Shown here: positions 1 to 5,545 of the stretch, in pieces
Position numbering within the stretch: position 1 is the stretch's first letter
Layout: the number at the start of each line of letters is the position of its first letter
Origin: Candidatus Aegiribacteria sp.
GTDB lineage: Bacteria; Fermentibacterota; Fermentibacteria; Fermentibacterales; JCC-6
Length of the DNA: 6,679 bases
Assembly: GCA_030638185.1 (NCBI GenBank)
Contig: DAOWFD010000276.1
Coordinates: 1-6,679 of the forward strand
Direction of reading: 5' to 3'
Notes under the pieces: model-generated
Databases searched by the model: none
Told to the model about the DNA's origin: nothing
The model's input: the letters and a program-made list of their open reading frames with translations, nothing else
Position numbers and translations under genes: made by a program

Positions 1-60
1 GGAGATAAGCTGATCGATCTGCTTGAAAGGCTATATCAGAGTTGTTCGGCAGTTCAGTAA
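1..60 (+). CDS. Possible 3' end of a gene cut by the window edge
   Basis: Frame 1 is open from the first base to a TAA at 58-60 and reads GDKLIDLLERLYQSCSAVQ. The leucine-rich amphipathic pattern looks like a C-terminal helix, but 19 residues are too few to name a family. A second open stretch in frame 2 (14-115) reads on with plausible composition (contains FNLEDFGITLV), so a frameshifted longer gene end is also possible. Neither can be confirmed without the upstream sequence. Confidence 0.25.
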   Translation, partial: GDKLIDLLERLYQSCSAVQ

Positions 61-247
61 ATTCAACCTTGAAGATTTCGGAATTACACTTGTCATGCAA
101 GGTAACAGTTATTGATGATAAAAACAGGAGGGCAATAGAATTGACCCCTGGACTGATTAATAGAGGGTACTAATAACAGTTATCCTGATAGCGGAAAAAG
201 GCAGCAGCATCAGAATAACTGAGAAGAATTTGGGGGAACTGCAGGAA
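61..247. other. Non-coding stretch downstream of the DUF1186 gene
   Basis: No convincing complete gene is seen here. The 9-bp palindrome TAACAGTTA occurs twice, at 103-111 and 174-182. A strong Shine-Dalgarno AGGAGGG (126-132) lies 8 nt before a TTG (141) that opens only a 10-residue frame ending at 173. That could be a leader peptide, or the stump of a gene whose body is gone. No rho-independent terminator is visible for the minus-strand gene that ends at 248. Confidence 0.35.
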
Positions 248-1126
248 TCAACTGGCGCCGCAACACTTCTTATATTTCCTTCCGCTGCCGCACGGGCAGG
301 GATCGTTCCGGCCGATTTTGGGATGTTCCCTGACGTATGTACTGGCAGGAGGATGATCATCTGCTGACATATGGGATCTGAACGCTTCTTCGACAGGAGA
401 TAACCAACCCAGAAAGCGATTGACATCAACCAGCCCCCTGCAGTTATATCCTGAATGAGCAAGTACAGTATCTTCAGGCAAAGAAAGAATATCATCCACA
501 TCTTCCCGGCATATGAAGTTGGGATTTACCAGACCGTTTTCTAAAACAGTATAGATATGTTCTTGCAGCGTTTTGCCGTGGAGTTGTACAGTTTCAAAGA
601 CGAGATGATCCCAAAGAGGGGAAGGTTCTTTTTCAAGTTTATGCTGAAAAAGCTCCGCAAAATACTCCAGTACTTCCTTTCTTTCCAGAATGCCTTCATG
701 AACAAGTATCTGCAATGAAATTAGAGCATCTATTCGTGCAGATTCAAAGACAGAGGTATTTTCAATAAGGGATTTAATTGGCACAATATCACCATTACAT
801 ACTGAAGCAAGAATTGAAGATCTATCATCTGAAACCATATCTCTTAAAAGGGAACCCAGGAATCTTGCAGGAAGTTCGAATATCCTGATGATGATTGGAT
901 AGGCCAGAGGCTCTCTGAACTGGGCGAGAAGATAGAATGCGAACAAATGCAGATTGTTTGAGGTGCTGAATGCCAGTAACTCCGGCTCTTCAGCTGCAAT
1001 ATCGATTGCCCGCAGCAGATATGGCGTGATTTCCTGTTTACGGCGGATAGCTTCTTTCAGGGCTTCTTCAGGAAATTGATCTATTCTGTGCTTCTCAAGT
1101 ACATTGAGTATGTCGTAAATTTGCAG
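248..1126 (-). CDS. DUF1186 family protein with C-terminal SEC-C zinc motif
   Basis: The C-terminus is a textbook SEC-C motif, IGRNDPCPCGSGRKYKKCCG, with zinc ligands C277, C279, C288 and C289. SEC-C motifs bind zinc and occur at the end of SecA and of many uncharacterised proteins. The rest (about residues 1-215) is helical and resembles DUF1186; its function is unknown. The first ATG/GTG/TTG-type start is TTG at 946 (232 aa), but the frame stays open and family-like upstream (QIYDILNVLEKHRIDQFPEE, then a basic helix). The in-frame stop is at 1135-1133. Within that extension the best start is CTG at 1126, with AAGGA 6 nt before it, giving 292 aa. An ATG at 1142 is out of frame. The gene therefore uses a rare start or has lost its own start codon to an indel. 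It lies 171 nt downstream of the HEPN gene on the same strand and may be reached by read-through, since no strong promoter of its own is seen. A 73-nt part (440-512) recurs as a relic at 2585-2658. Confidence 0.85.
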   Translation of the reverse strand: MQIYDILNVLEKHRIDQFPEEALKEAIRRKQEITPYLLRAIDIAAEEPELLAFSTSNNLHLFAFYLLAQFREPLAYPIIIRIFELPARFLGSLLRDMVSDDRSSILASVCNGDIVPIKSLIENTSVFESARIDALISLQILVHEGILERKEVLEYFAELFQHKLEKEPSPLWDHLVFETVQLHGKTLQEHIYTVLENGLVNPNFICREDVDDILSLPEDTVLAHSGYNCRGLVDVNRFLGWLSPVEEAFRSHMSADDHPPASTYVREHPKIGRNDPCPCGSGRKYKKCCGAS

Positions 1127-1142
1127 GATGATTCCTTATCAT
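1121..1142 (-). promoter_or_regulatory. Shine-Dalgarno and unusual start region of the DUF1186 gene
   Basis: On the minus strand an AAGGA sits directly after an in-frame TAA. It is followed by ATC ATC and then CTG at 1126, a spacing of 6 nt to the CTG. No ATG, GTG or TTG occurs in frame between that stop and position 946. ATG at 1142 opens another frame that closes after 15 codons. Confidence 0.5.
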
Positions 1143-1297
1143 TGAAAAGTTATAATCTTAACTCAGTTTCTGTAGTTTTGTATAAAAACAGCCAGTCTTG
1201 AGCGATGTGACTCTCTCGGTGATGACTGTAGGCTAAAGTCAATTTGTGATCTCTACAACGGGACATCCTTGAGTTCGCTTCTTTACGGATTTCTGGA
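1127..1297. other. Intergenic gap between HEPN and DUF1186 genes
   Basis: This gap shows no gene and no rho-independent terminator. Short imperfect inverted repeats are present (GTTTT/AAAAC around 1175-1190, AGTTA/TAACT just upstream of the DUF1186 start on the minus strand). None forms a convincing regulatory element. Confidence 0.3.
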
Positions 1298-1659
1298 TCA
1301 TAACATTAGTTTGATATCCGCAATGATTATTTCAACGGTATTCAAAGCGTCCACTGCCTCTTCTTTCGTCAATTTACGTCTTGGTTGATCGAGGTGTGTG
1401 TTCCCATAGAAATCCACATTCCGGACCTCCCATAATAAGTCAATCTTTGTTCTATGATTGCTAAGGAGTACTTTTGCGCGTTTTCGACGGGCTGCATGAG
1501 TTCTGGAGTCAGATCCATTGATAACAGAGGTCAGGGAGATCACAGCTGATTCAAATGCCTGGTAAGCCAACCCGGCTACACCTGCAAGATCATCCTGGCA
1601 TAATAAATAGCAGCTGATTTCAACAGATTTTCAGCTCTTTCAATATCTATATCAGCCAT
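1298..1659 (-). pseudogene. HEPN domain protein, frameshifted (partner of the MNT gene)
   Basis: ATG at 1659 starts MADIDIERAENLLKSAAIYY, then the frame runs into TAG at 1578-1576 (27 aa). The family-like continuation (DDLAGVAGLAYQAFESAV) is in another frame from 1594 to the TGA at 1298. Adding one G at 1594 (AGG GAT instead of AGGAT) joins both into a 120-residue protein of normal HEPN length. HEPN proteins paired with MNT nucleotidyltransferases are typically RNase toxins or toxin-like partners. The usual RX4-6H active-site motif is not clean here: residues 80-89 of the rebuilt protein carry R80, N81, D83, Y85 and H89, an RNxDxY form with the histidine farther away. The ATG overlaps the MNT gene end by 13 nt, with AAGGA 8-9 nt upstream inside the MNT gene, so the two were translated as one operon. 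Loss of the toxin is a plausible reading, but a one-base assembly error cannot be excluded. Re-initiation at TTG 1570 would give only the last 90 residues. Confidence 0.75.
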
Positions 1660-2489
1660 ATCTTATTTCCTTCCCTGGCCAATTCGCTCTCCAATGCTGT
1701 AATATCCTCACTGAACTGATAATTAATCTCATGCTTGCTTACCGTTGTTCCCTTGTGAAGAACAGCCTTAACTTCTCCAATTGCAATGCGGGCTAATGAA
1801 TAATAGTAGTCCTTCGCTTCGCCCTGCAATTCATCCGCACGGCCGAGGAATTGTTTTGCCTTGGTAACACGATAGAGTAAATATTCCTTTGGAAATGTAC
1901 GAAGATCCTTGAGTATGTTATACACGAGCATCTCTCCCTTCAGCACTATACCATTTAAAAGGCTATCCAGCACGACAAAATCTGTAAGGTCTTTTAAATG
2001 ATGCTCCTTATATTTATACAATTCGAAACGGCACGGAAGAAAATCGAAACGATTTGCATCAATATTTTCACCTACAAAACAGATATCAATATCACTTCTC
2101 TCAGTTGCAAGTCCCCTGGAAACAGAGCCGAATACGATGAAGACCACAACCTTATCCTCAACTGCTTTAAAGAACATATCAATGGCGTTTCTGAATGAGG
2201 GCTGCAGGTTTGCGTGGTGCTCCAGCATGAACAGGCCCCATAACCGCCTGATCATCTCATGCTCTGTGTTTGCCTGGTATCGTCCTCCATTGAATTTGCG
2301 GATCAGGGCAGATTCTCCGAGGATTCCAAGGACTCGCAGTACGCTTGCTCGCGAAGTTTGAAGGGTTGCGGCAAGTACAGTGGGTGAGAAGCTGAGGTAA
2401 GGACGTTTCAGAAGTATGCGCAGGAGGCGCCAGGGGACCCTGGTTCCCAGGACATCCTCAAGTTTAAAAATGCTTTCGCCTGGTATCAT
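1647..2489 (-). CDS. MNT-type nucleotidyltransferase with N-terminal winged helix
   Basis: This 280-residue protein carries the polymerase-beta-like nucleotidyltransferase signature: G121 S122 ... R125 G126 ... S132 D133 I134 D135, the last two aspartates being metal ligands. Residues about 12-75 form a winged helix-turn-helix-like segment (SPTVLAATLQTSRASVLRVL, then a wing ending in a basic GGRYQ). Residues about 205-275 are a helical C-terminal region. The layout wHTH-NTase followed by a HEPN gene is that of MNT-HEPN toxin-antitoxin operons. In characterised pairs the MNT protein neutralises the HEPN RNase by adding AMP to it; that role is inferred here. ATG at 2489 has AGGAG 8 nt upstream and a strong promoter with a palindrome at its start site, so the wHTH may act on its own promoter. 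No break is seen, so the enzyme looks intact although its partner is frameshifted. Confidence 0.88.
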   Translation of the reverse strand: MIPGESIFKLEDVLGTRVPWRLLRILLKRPYLSFSPTVLAATLQTSRASVLRVLGILGESALIRKFNGGRYQANTEHEMIRRLWGLFMLEHHANLQPSFRNAIDMFFKAVEDKVVVFIVFGSVSRGLATERSDIDICFVGENIDANRFDFLPCRFELYKYKEHHLKDLTDFVVLDSLLNGIVLKGEMLVYNILKDLRTFPKEYLLYRVTKAKQFLGRADELQGEAKDYYYSLARIAIGEVKAVLHKGTTVSKHEINYQFSEDITALESELAREGNKIWLI

Positions 2490-2520
2490 TTATAATACTC
2501 CTAGTATCATGCCTGATACT
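2483..2520 (-). promoter_or_regulatory. Likely operator of the MNT-HEPN operon
   Basis: A perfect 7-bp inverted repeat, AGTATCA-TGCC-TGATACT, spans 2503-2520. It lies immediately downstream of the -10 box, over the expected transcription start. The half-site GTATCAT recurs at 2483-2489 over the ATG, in the same orientation as 2504-2510 and exactly 21 bp away (two helical turns). This placement fits a repressor site. The obvious candidate binder is the wHTH of the MNT protein; that is inference. Confidence 0.6.
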
Positions 2521-2548
2521 ATTATATTCAGAATCCATATTGAGTCAA
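2521..2548 (-). promoter_or_regulatory. Sigma70 promoter of the MNT-HEPN operon
   Basis: On the minus strand a TTGACT -35 box (2548-2543) is followed after 16 bp by a perfect TATAAT -10 box (2526-2521). The start codon lies about 25 nt past the expected start site. A further 6-bp inverted repeat, GAATCC/GGATTC (2531-2536 and 2552-2557), brackets the -35 box. Confidence 0.75.
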
Positions 2549-2584
2549 GACGGATTCAATATTATTAATGTTCTGTGTAACCCC

Positions 2585-2658
2585 GCAGTTATATCGTGAA
2601 TAAGCCAGTACACTATCTTCAGGCTTAAGAAAGAATAGCATCCGTATCTTCCCGGCAT
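2585..2658 (-). pseudogene. Relic of the DUF1186 gene (short duplicated piece)
   Basis: This 74-bp stretch matches 440-512 inside the intact DUF1186 gene in the same orientation. About 85-88% of bases agree by eye, with long shared blocks such as GCAGTTATATC, TATCTTCAGGC and ATCTTCCCGGCAT. The corresponding part of the intact protein is about residues 205-229. Small indels break the frame, so it is not functional. It begins 4 nt from the end of the DUF4143 pseudogene and lies just upstream of the MNT promoter. Confidence 0.7.
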
Positions 2659-2662
2659 CTGT

Positions 2663-3157
2663 TCATATGTCAGAAATTCGTTCCCCGGACATCCCGCCAG
2701 CGTTATATAATGGCAAATACTCCAGTTTCTGTTCCGGGAGGTTTTTATATGTACCGTTATAAAAATCCAGTCCACGGGGACAGTTGGGATATTTTTGCGG
2801 GAGCATATGAAGGCTTTTCAAGCTTCCGGCTGCTCCGGACTTAGCTTCAATTGGATAGATTTTCCCGTTGAATGTCAGAAGATAATCAACCTCGGCACTG
2901 CTTCCTCCGATAAGGAAATACCTGAGCAATTCTTCCAGGAGCAGATTTTGAACCCGTTCATTCACTGTGCCCGGGTGTTTAAGAGATTCTGCGGCTAATG
3001 ATTCCCCGCGAATTGCATTGAGATACTCATAGAATGACATCGGGTAAATTCGCATGTATTGAACTCTGCCAACCGGAATATATATTTCTCCAAAGGCAAA
3101 TTCGAGCAGGGAACCGGCAGCAATAACATGGAGTTCGGGCATATCTTCAGCTGGCAA
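2663..3157 (-). pseudogene. AAA/DUF4143 ATPase remnant with in-frame internal deletion
   Basis: The 164-codon frame starts with MPELHVIAAGSLLEFAFGE, the sensor-1 strand of AAA ATPases of the DUF4143 type, and continues through the typical VGRVQYMRIYPMSFYEYL. At residues 85-86 (near 2903) the sequence jumps from RYFLIGG directly to SSAEVDYLLTFNGKIYPIEA. In full proteins a long stretch (roughly 150 residues or more, from memory) lies between these points. The C-terminal part keeps the PD-(D/E)xK-like residues D91, E104 and K106 of the DUF4143 nuclease-fold domain. The N-terminal Walker A and B region is missing: upstream is an in-frame stop, and the only start is a TTG without a Shine-Dalgarno. 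Such ATPases are widespread in accessory regions; their role is not well defined. Because the frame survived the deletion, translation of a small protein is possible but unlikely. Confidence 0.8.
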
Positions 3158-3213
3158 TTGCCATCAGCAAGGTCACATCCATGAACCTTTATCAGGTAAC
3201 ATTGTTCGCTTGA

Positions 3214-3242
3214 TTGACACCTGTAACATGAACGGATATTAT
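3214..3242 (+). promoter_or_regulatory. Sigma70 promoter of the TPR gene
   Basis: A perfect TTGACA -35 box (3214-3219) is followed by a 17-bp spacer and TATTAT (3237-3242) as the -10 box. The expected start site is near 3249, inside the hairpin that follows. The direct repeat GTAACAT occurs at 3196-3202 and inside the spacer at 3223-3229. Confidence 0.75.
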
Positions 3243-3243
3243 G

Positions 3244-3267
3244 CTTTCAAGATAACCGTCTTGAAAG
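3244..3267 (+). promoter_or_regulatory. 9-bp hairpin or operator at the TPR gene start site
   Basis: CTTTCAAGA and TCTTGAAAG form a perfect inverted repeat around TAACCG. It lies directly after the -10 box. It could be a repressor site or, if transcribed, a 5' hairpin. Its right arm overlaps the AAAGGG that would serve as ribosome binding site, so it could also limit translation. Confidence 0.55.
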
Positions 3268-3286
3268 GGTTTTGTGGGTACAGGTT

Positions 3287-4627
3287 ATGCCGAATGAAGA
3301 AATCATTGTGCTGGAGAAGGAACTCGAAGAACTCAGGTCGAAGCCTGACGATTCAGAACTGTTGTCCGTGCTGAACAAACTTGCTTTGGCCTGGATTCAT
3401 TCAGATCCCCGAAAAGCGGAAGCCTACGCTATGGAAGTACTGGATATCGCTCAAAAACTGGGACTCCCTGTCGAGAAGGCTAAGAGCTACAACACGCTTG
3501 GAATAATCAATTGCGAGGGGGGGAACTTTCCTGAGGCGATGTCGTATTGCCGGAAGTCCATGGAGATCTGTGAGGAACTCGGGGACGAGAGCGGCATGGC
3601 ATCTATTCACGGTACTATTGCCTTGATTTTCAGGGCTCAAGGTATGATTGACAAAGCTCTTGAGCACCACCACGAGTCTCTCAGGCGGAAACTGGAATGT
3701 GGTGCCGGTGAAGATGAACTTGCACGTTGCTACTTCAACATAGGCGCATGCTACAGCATCCTGCTTCGCCTGGACCTTGCACAGTCATCCTATGAATACG
3801 CGCGGAAGATCTGGGAGAAGTCCGATGACCGTCAGAAACTGGCATACCTCTACAACAACATCGGTTGTATACACGAAAAAGAGGAAGAACTGGACAAGGC
3901 TTACGAGTCCTTCCAGAAGTCCCTTGAAATCAGGGAAGATCTGGGAGACAGAAAAGGTATCGCAAGCATTCTGAGTAATCTGGGAGGTCTGCGTGAAGGC
4001 CTCGGCGACAACGAATCAGCTCTGGACTTCTACATCAGGAGCCTTGAAATATATGAGGAGATCGGCAACAGGAGAGGAATCGCCTACATATGCGGTTGTA
4101 TCGGCGGGATATACACTGAACTGGGGCGTCTCGATGAAGCTGAAGAACTTATCATCAGAGGCCTGGAGTTATCAAGAAAGCTTGAGATAAAGGACTGGGA
4201 AATCCACTGCCTGGAGAAGATAACGGACCTGTACGAGGCAAAGTGCGATCTGCAGAAAGCTCTTCAGCACTCCAGGGAACTGAAAATATGCCTGGAGGAG
4301 CACCTGAACGAGAAGAGCATGGAAAAGATAGCGGGGCTTCAAGTGCAGTTCGAAACAGAGAAGAAAGAGAAGGAAGCAGAGATCTATCGTCTGAAGAACG
4401 TGGAACTTTCTGCGATGAACGATCGGCTTCGTGATGCGCTTGCTGACGTTAAGCAACTTCAGGGCATGCTTCCTATCTGCGCTTCGTGCAAGAAAGTCAG
4501 GGATGACGATGGCTATTGGCAGCAGATCGAGTCCTATGTCTCCGATCACTCCGACGCAAAGTTCTCTCACGGTATCTGCCCCGAGTGTTCAGTCAAACTT
4601 TATGGCAAGGACTACACCCGGGAGTAA
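3287..4627 (+). CDS. TPR protein with coiled coil and C-terminal CxxC/CxxC module
   Basis: This 446-residue protein has about eight tetratricopeptide-like units of roughly 40 residues (about 27-338). They show repeated patterns such as LGDRKGIASILSNLGGLREG and the A-x(5)-SLEI type, as in regulatory TPR proteins that bind protein partners. Residues about 340-392 are charged and heptad-like, a likely coiled coil. The tail (395-440) reads LPICASCKKVRDDDGYW, with C398 and C401, then C431 and C434 29 residues later, a probable zinc site. The same tail is familiar from the ends of PAS and response-regulator type signalling proteins in environmental bacteria, so a signalling or scaffold role is likely. 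No signal peptide or membrane segment is seen; it is probably cytoplasmic. ATG 3287 is preferred, with a weak GTGGG 8 nt upstream. An in-frame TTG at 3272, 2 nt after AAAGGG, would add five residues. It has its own promoter and no operon partner. Confidence 0.85.
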   Translation: MPNEEIIVLEKELEELRSKPDDSELLSVLNKLALAWIHSDPRKAEAYAMEVLDIAQKLGLPVEKAKSYNTLGIINCEGGNFPEAMSYCRKSMEICEELGDESGMASIHGTIALIFRAQGMIDKALEHHHESLRRKLECGAGEDELARCYFNIGACYSILLRLDLAQSSYEYARKIWEKSDDRQKLAYLYNNIGCIHEKEEELDKAYESFQKSLEIREDLGDRKGIASILSNLGGLREGLGDNESALDFYIRSLEIYEEIGNRRGIAYICGCIGGIYTELGRLDEAEELIIRGLELSRKLEIKDWEIHCLEKITDLYEAKCDLQKALQHSRELKICLEEHLNEKSMEKIAGLQVQFETEKKEKEAEIYRLKNVELSAMNDRLRDALADVKQLQGMLPICASCKKVRDDDGYWQQIESYVSDHSDAKFSHGICPECSVKLYGKDYTRE

Positions 4628-4634
4628 AAGTAGA

Positions 4635-4872
4635 GTGGAATTCCTGCGGAAATCAGGCGAATCGTCGATATATCTCGATCTTCAGAATCGATCTCACAGA
4701 AATATGCTTGCGGAGCCTGAGCTGTTTTTCGAAGAACATCAGGACACTTCTTGAAACCCTCAAACCGGAGATGGCTGCAGTAGTATCTCCAGTTGACCAG
4801 CCATATACGTACAGGCAAGGTGTAAGAGTAGAGAACCTGCATTCACTGGGGCAGATGCTGTTAGCGGATTAA
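4635..4872 (+). pseudogene. AAA/DUF4143 ATPase remnant, two ends joined out of frame
   Basis: Directly after the TPR gene, one frame (4635-4754) reads VEFLRKSGESSIYLDLQNRS and then AEPELFFEEHQD. This resembles the segment between Walker A and Walker B of AAA/DUF4143 ATPases, where YLDLE...DPELFLEEH is typical. Around 4743-4750 the similarity moves to another frame, LLETLKPEMAAVVSPVDQPY, then YRQGVRVENLHSL, ending at TAA 4870-4872. That resembles the extreme C-terminus of the same family (VVSPVxxPYxxxxGVxVxxL). The middle of the gene, including most of both domains, and the Walker A region are missing. No start with a Shine-Dalgarno is present. The assignment rests on recalled family patterns; the N-part is the stronger match. 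Confidence 0.55.
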
Positions 4873-5032
4873 TCCGGCAGAGAATATTCTTTTAATATCT
4901 TATACGCTCAGATGTTATGGATTCGCAGGGACTTCCATTGAGGTGATCGTTTGGAATACAGTCATGGATTTTTGAATTAACTTTGGACTACACTCCAGAT
5001 ATTGTAGCCAATATTAGGAGTGAGATCATAAT
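4873..5032 (+). other. Gap between two ATPase relics, with a probable further relic piece
   Basis: No intact gene is seen. At 4995-5018 the frame PDIVANIR resembles the PDIGNIR that normally comes just before RETFF in COG1373 ATPases, so this is probably the left part of the relic that follows. Seventeen bases (5019-5035) separate it from GAA ACA TTC TTT and break the frame. They lie between AATATTAGG and AATATGG, a possible small duplication. No clear promoter was found. Confidence 0.4.
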
Positions 5033-5275
5033 ATGGAAACATTCTTTGTGAGTATGATCAAAAACGGCGGTCATCAGGTGCATTACAGCAGGATCGGTAA
5101 TTTTGAAGTAGAGGGTGCGTTGTTTGAGGTTGGCGGGTGGAACAAATCCCTGAAGCATATAGGAAAGAATCTTAATAGAGCATCCCTTGTTAAGGATTAT
5201 ATCCTGTACGGGGAAAGAATGAGATACCTCTTTACCTTTTTGGCTATGCCTGGATTTGTTTTGAAGCTTTCTTGA
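5033..5275 (+). pseudogene. COG1373-type ATPase C-terminal fragment, copy 1
   Basis: The 80-codon frame reads METFFVSMIKNGGHQVHYSR, then IGNFEVEGALFEVGGWNKSL and LNRASLVKDYILYG. This is the C-terminal domain of COG1373/DUF4143-like ATPases (RETFFxNxL ... F-x-V-D/E-G ... FEVGGxNK ... IPLYLFGFLY). After ILYG one base is missing compared with copy 2, so the conserved ending IPLYLFGFLY is read out of frame as RYLFTFLA. The fragment then diverges after 5245. ATG 5033 has AGGAG 12 nt upstream, which is rather far. Everything N-terminal, including the ATPase core, is absent. It converges with the 82-residue gene, 21 nt apart. Confidence 0.8.
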
Positions 5276-5282
5276 GGAAAGC
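5266..5282. repeat. Hairpin cluster between convergent genes
   Basis: GCTTTC-TTGAG-GAAAGC is a perfect 6-bp stem. It overlaps the palindromes GGAAAG-C-CTTTCC and TTCCGGAA that continue to about 5292. The position between convergent frames suits a terminator, but neither strand has a T-run after the stem. Confidence 0.35.
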
Positions 5283-5296
5283 CTTTCCGGAAGCTC

Positions 5297-5545
5297 TTAT
5301 TGACTCAGACTATTCGCAATTCTGTCCCTGGCACTTTTGTCCATGTCATTTCCGTAGAATCGCAGAAACAATTCTTTTTTCAGATCACAGGGCGGCATAC
5401 TACTGTTCTTTTGCATAATCGAGGATCGAACTATTGCTTTGACGAAGGTAAACATAGAACATCCAATTATTAATCGTTCTTCGGGAGATTTGTTCATCAT
5501 CAATGCCCTTGTCTTTGATTCGATAACTGGATCTGTATCAATCAT
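5297..5545 (-). CDS. Small 82-residue partner of the nucleotidyltransferase
   Basis: The protein starts MIDTDPVIESKTRALMMNKS, continues with PEERLIIGCSMF and ends with KKELFLRFYGND followed by an alpha-helical tail. It is soluble and helical, with no membrane segment and no DNA-binding fold that can be named. I recall similar small proteins (charged N-terminus, S-x-EER-x(2)-GCSMF, ELFLRFYG) as unannotated neighbours of nucleotidyltransferase genes, but know of no assigned function. ATG 5545 overlaps the NTase stop by 8 nt (ATGATTGA), and AAGGA lies about 9 nt upstream within the NTase gene, so translation is coupled. A toxin, antitoxin or cofactor role next to an NTase is inference from gene order only. 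Confidence 0.8.
   Translation of the reverse strand: MIDTDPVIESKTRALMMNKSPEERLIIGCSMFTFVKAIVRSSIMQKNSSMPPCDLKKELFLRFYGNDMDKSARDRIANSLSQ

Noticed and set aside
157..501. A 114-residue minus-strand open frame overlapping the DUF1186 gene
   Set aside because: It is a shadow of the SEC-C gene in another frame. Its similarity to a frame near 2545-2775 only reflects the duplicated DNA.
4516..4872. A 118-residue plus-strand open frame treated as one gene
   Set aside because: Its first part lies inside the TPR gene in another frame. Only its end (4744-4872) looks coding, as part of the ATPase relic.
4871..4889. Short similarity between 4871-4889 and 6151-6169 (ATCCG...GAGAATATTC) as a repeat or attachment site
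   Set aside because: About 16 of 19 bases match with a gap, too short to separate from chance. The second copy coincides with the NTase -10 box.
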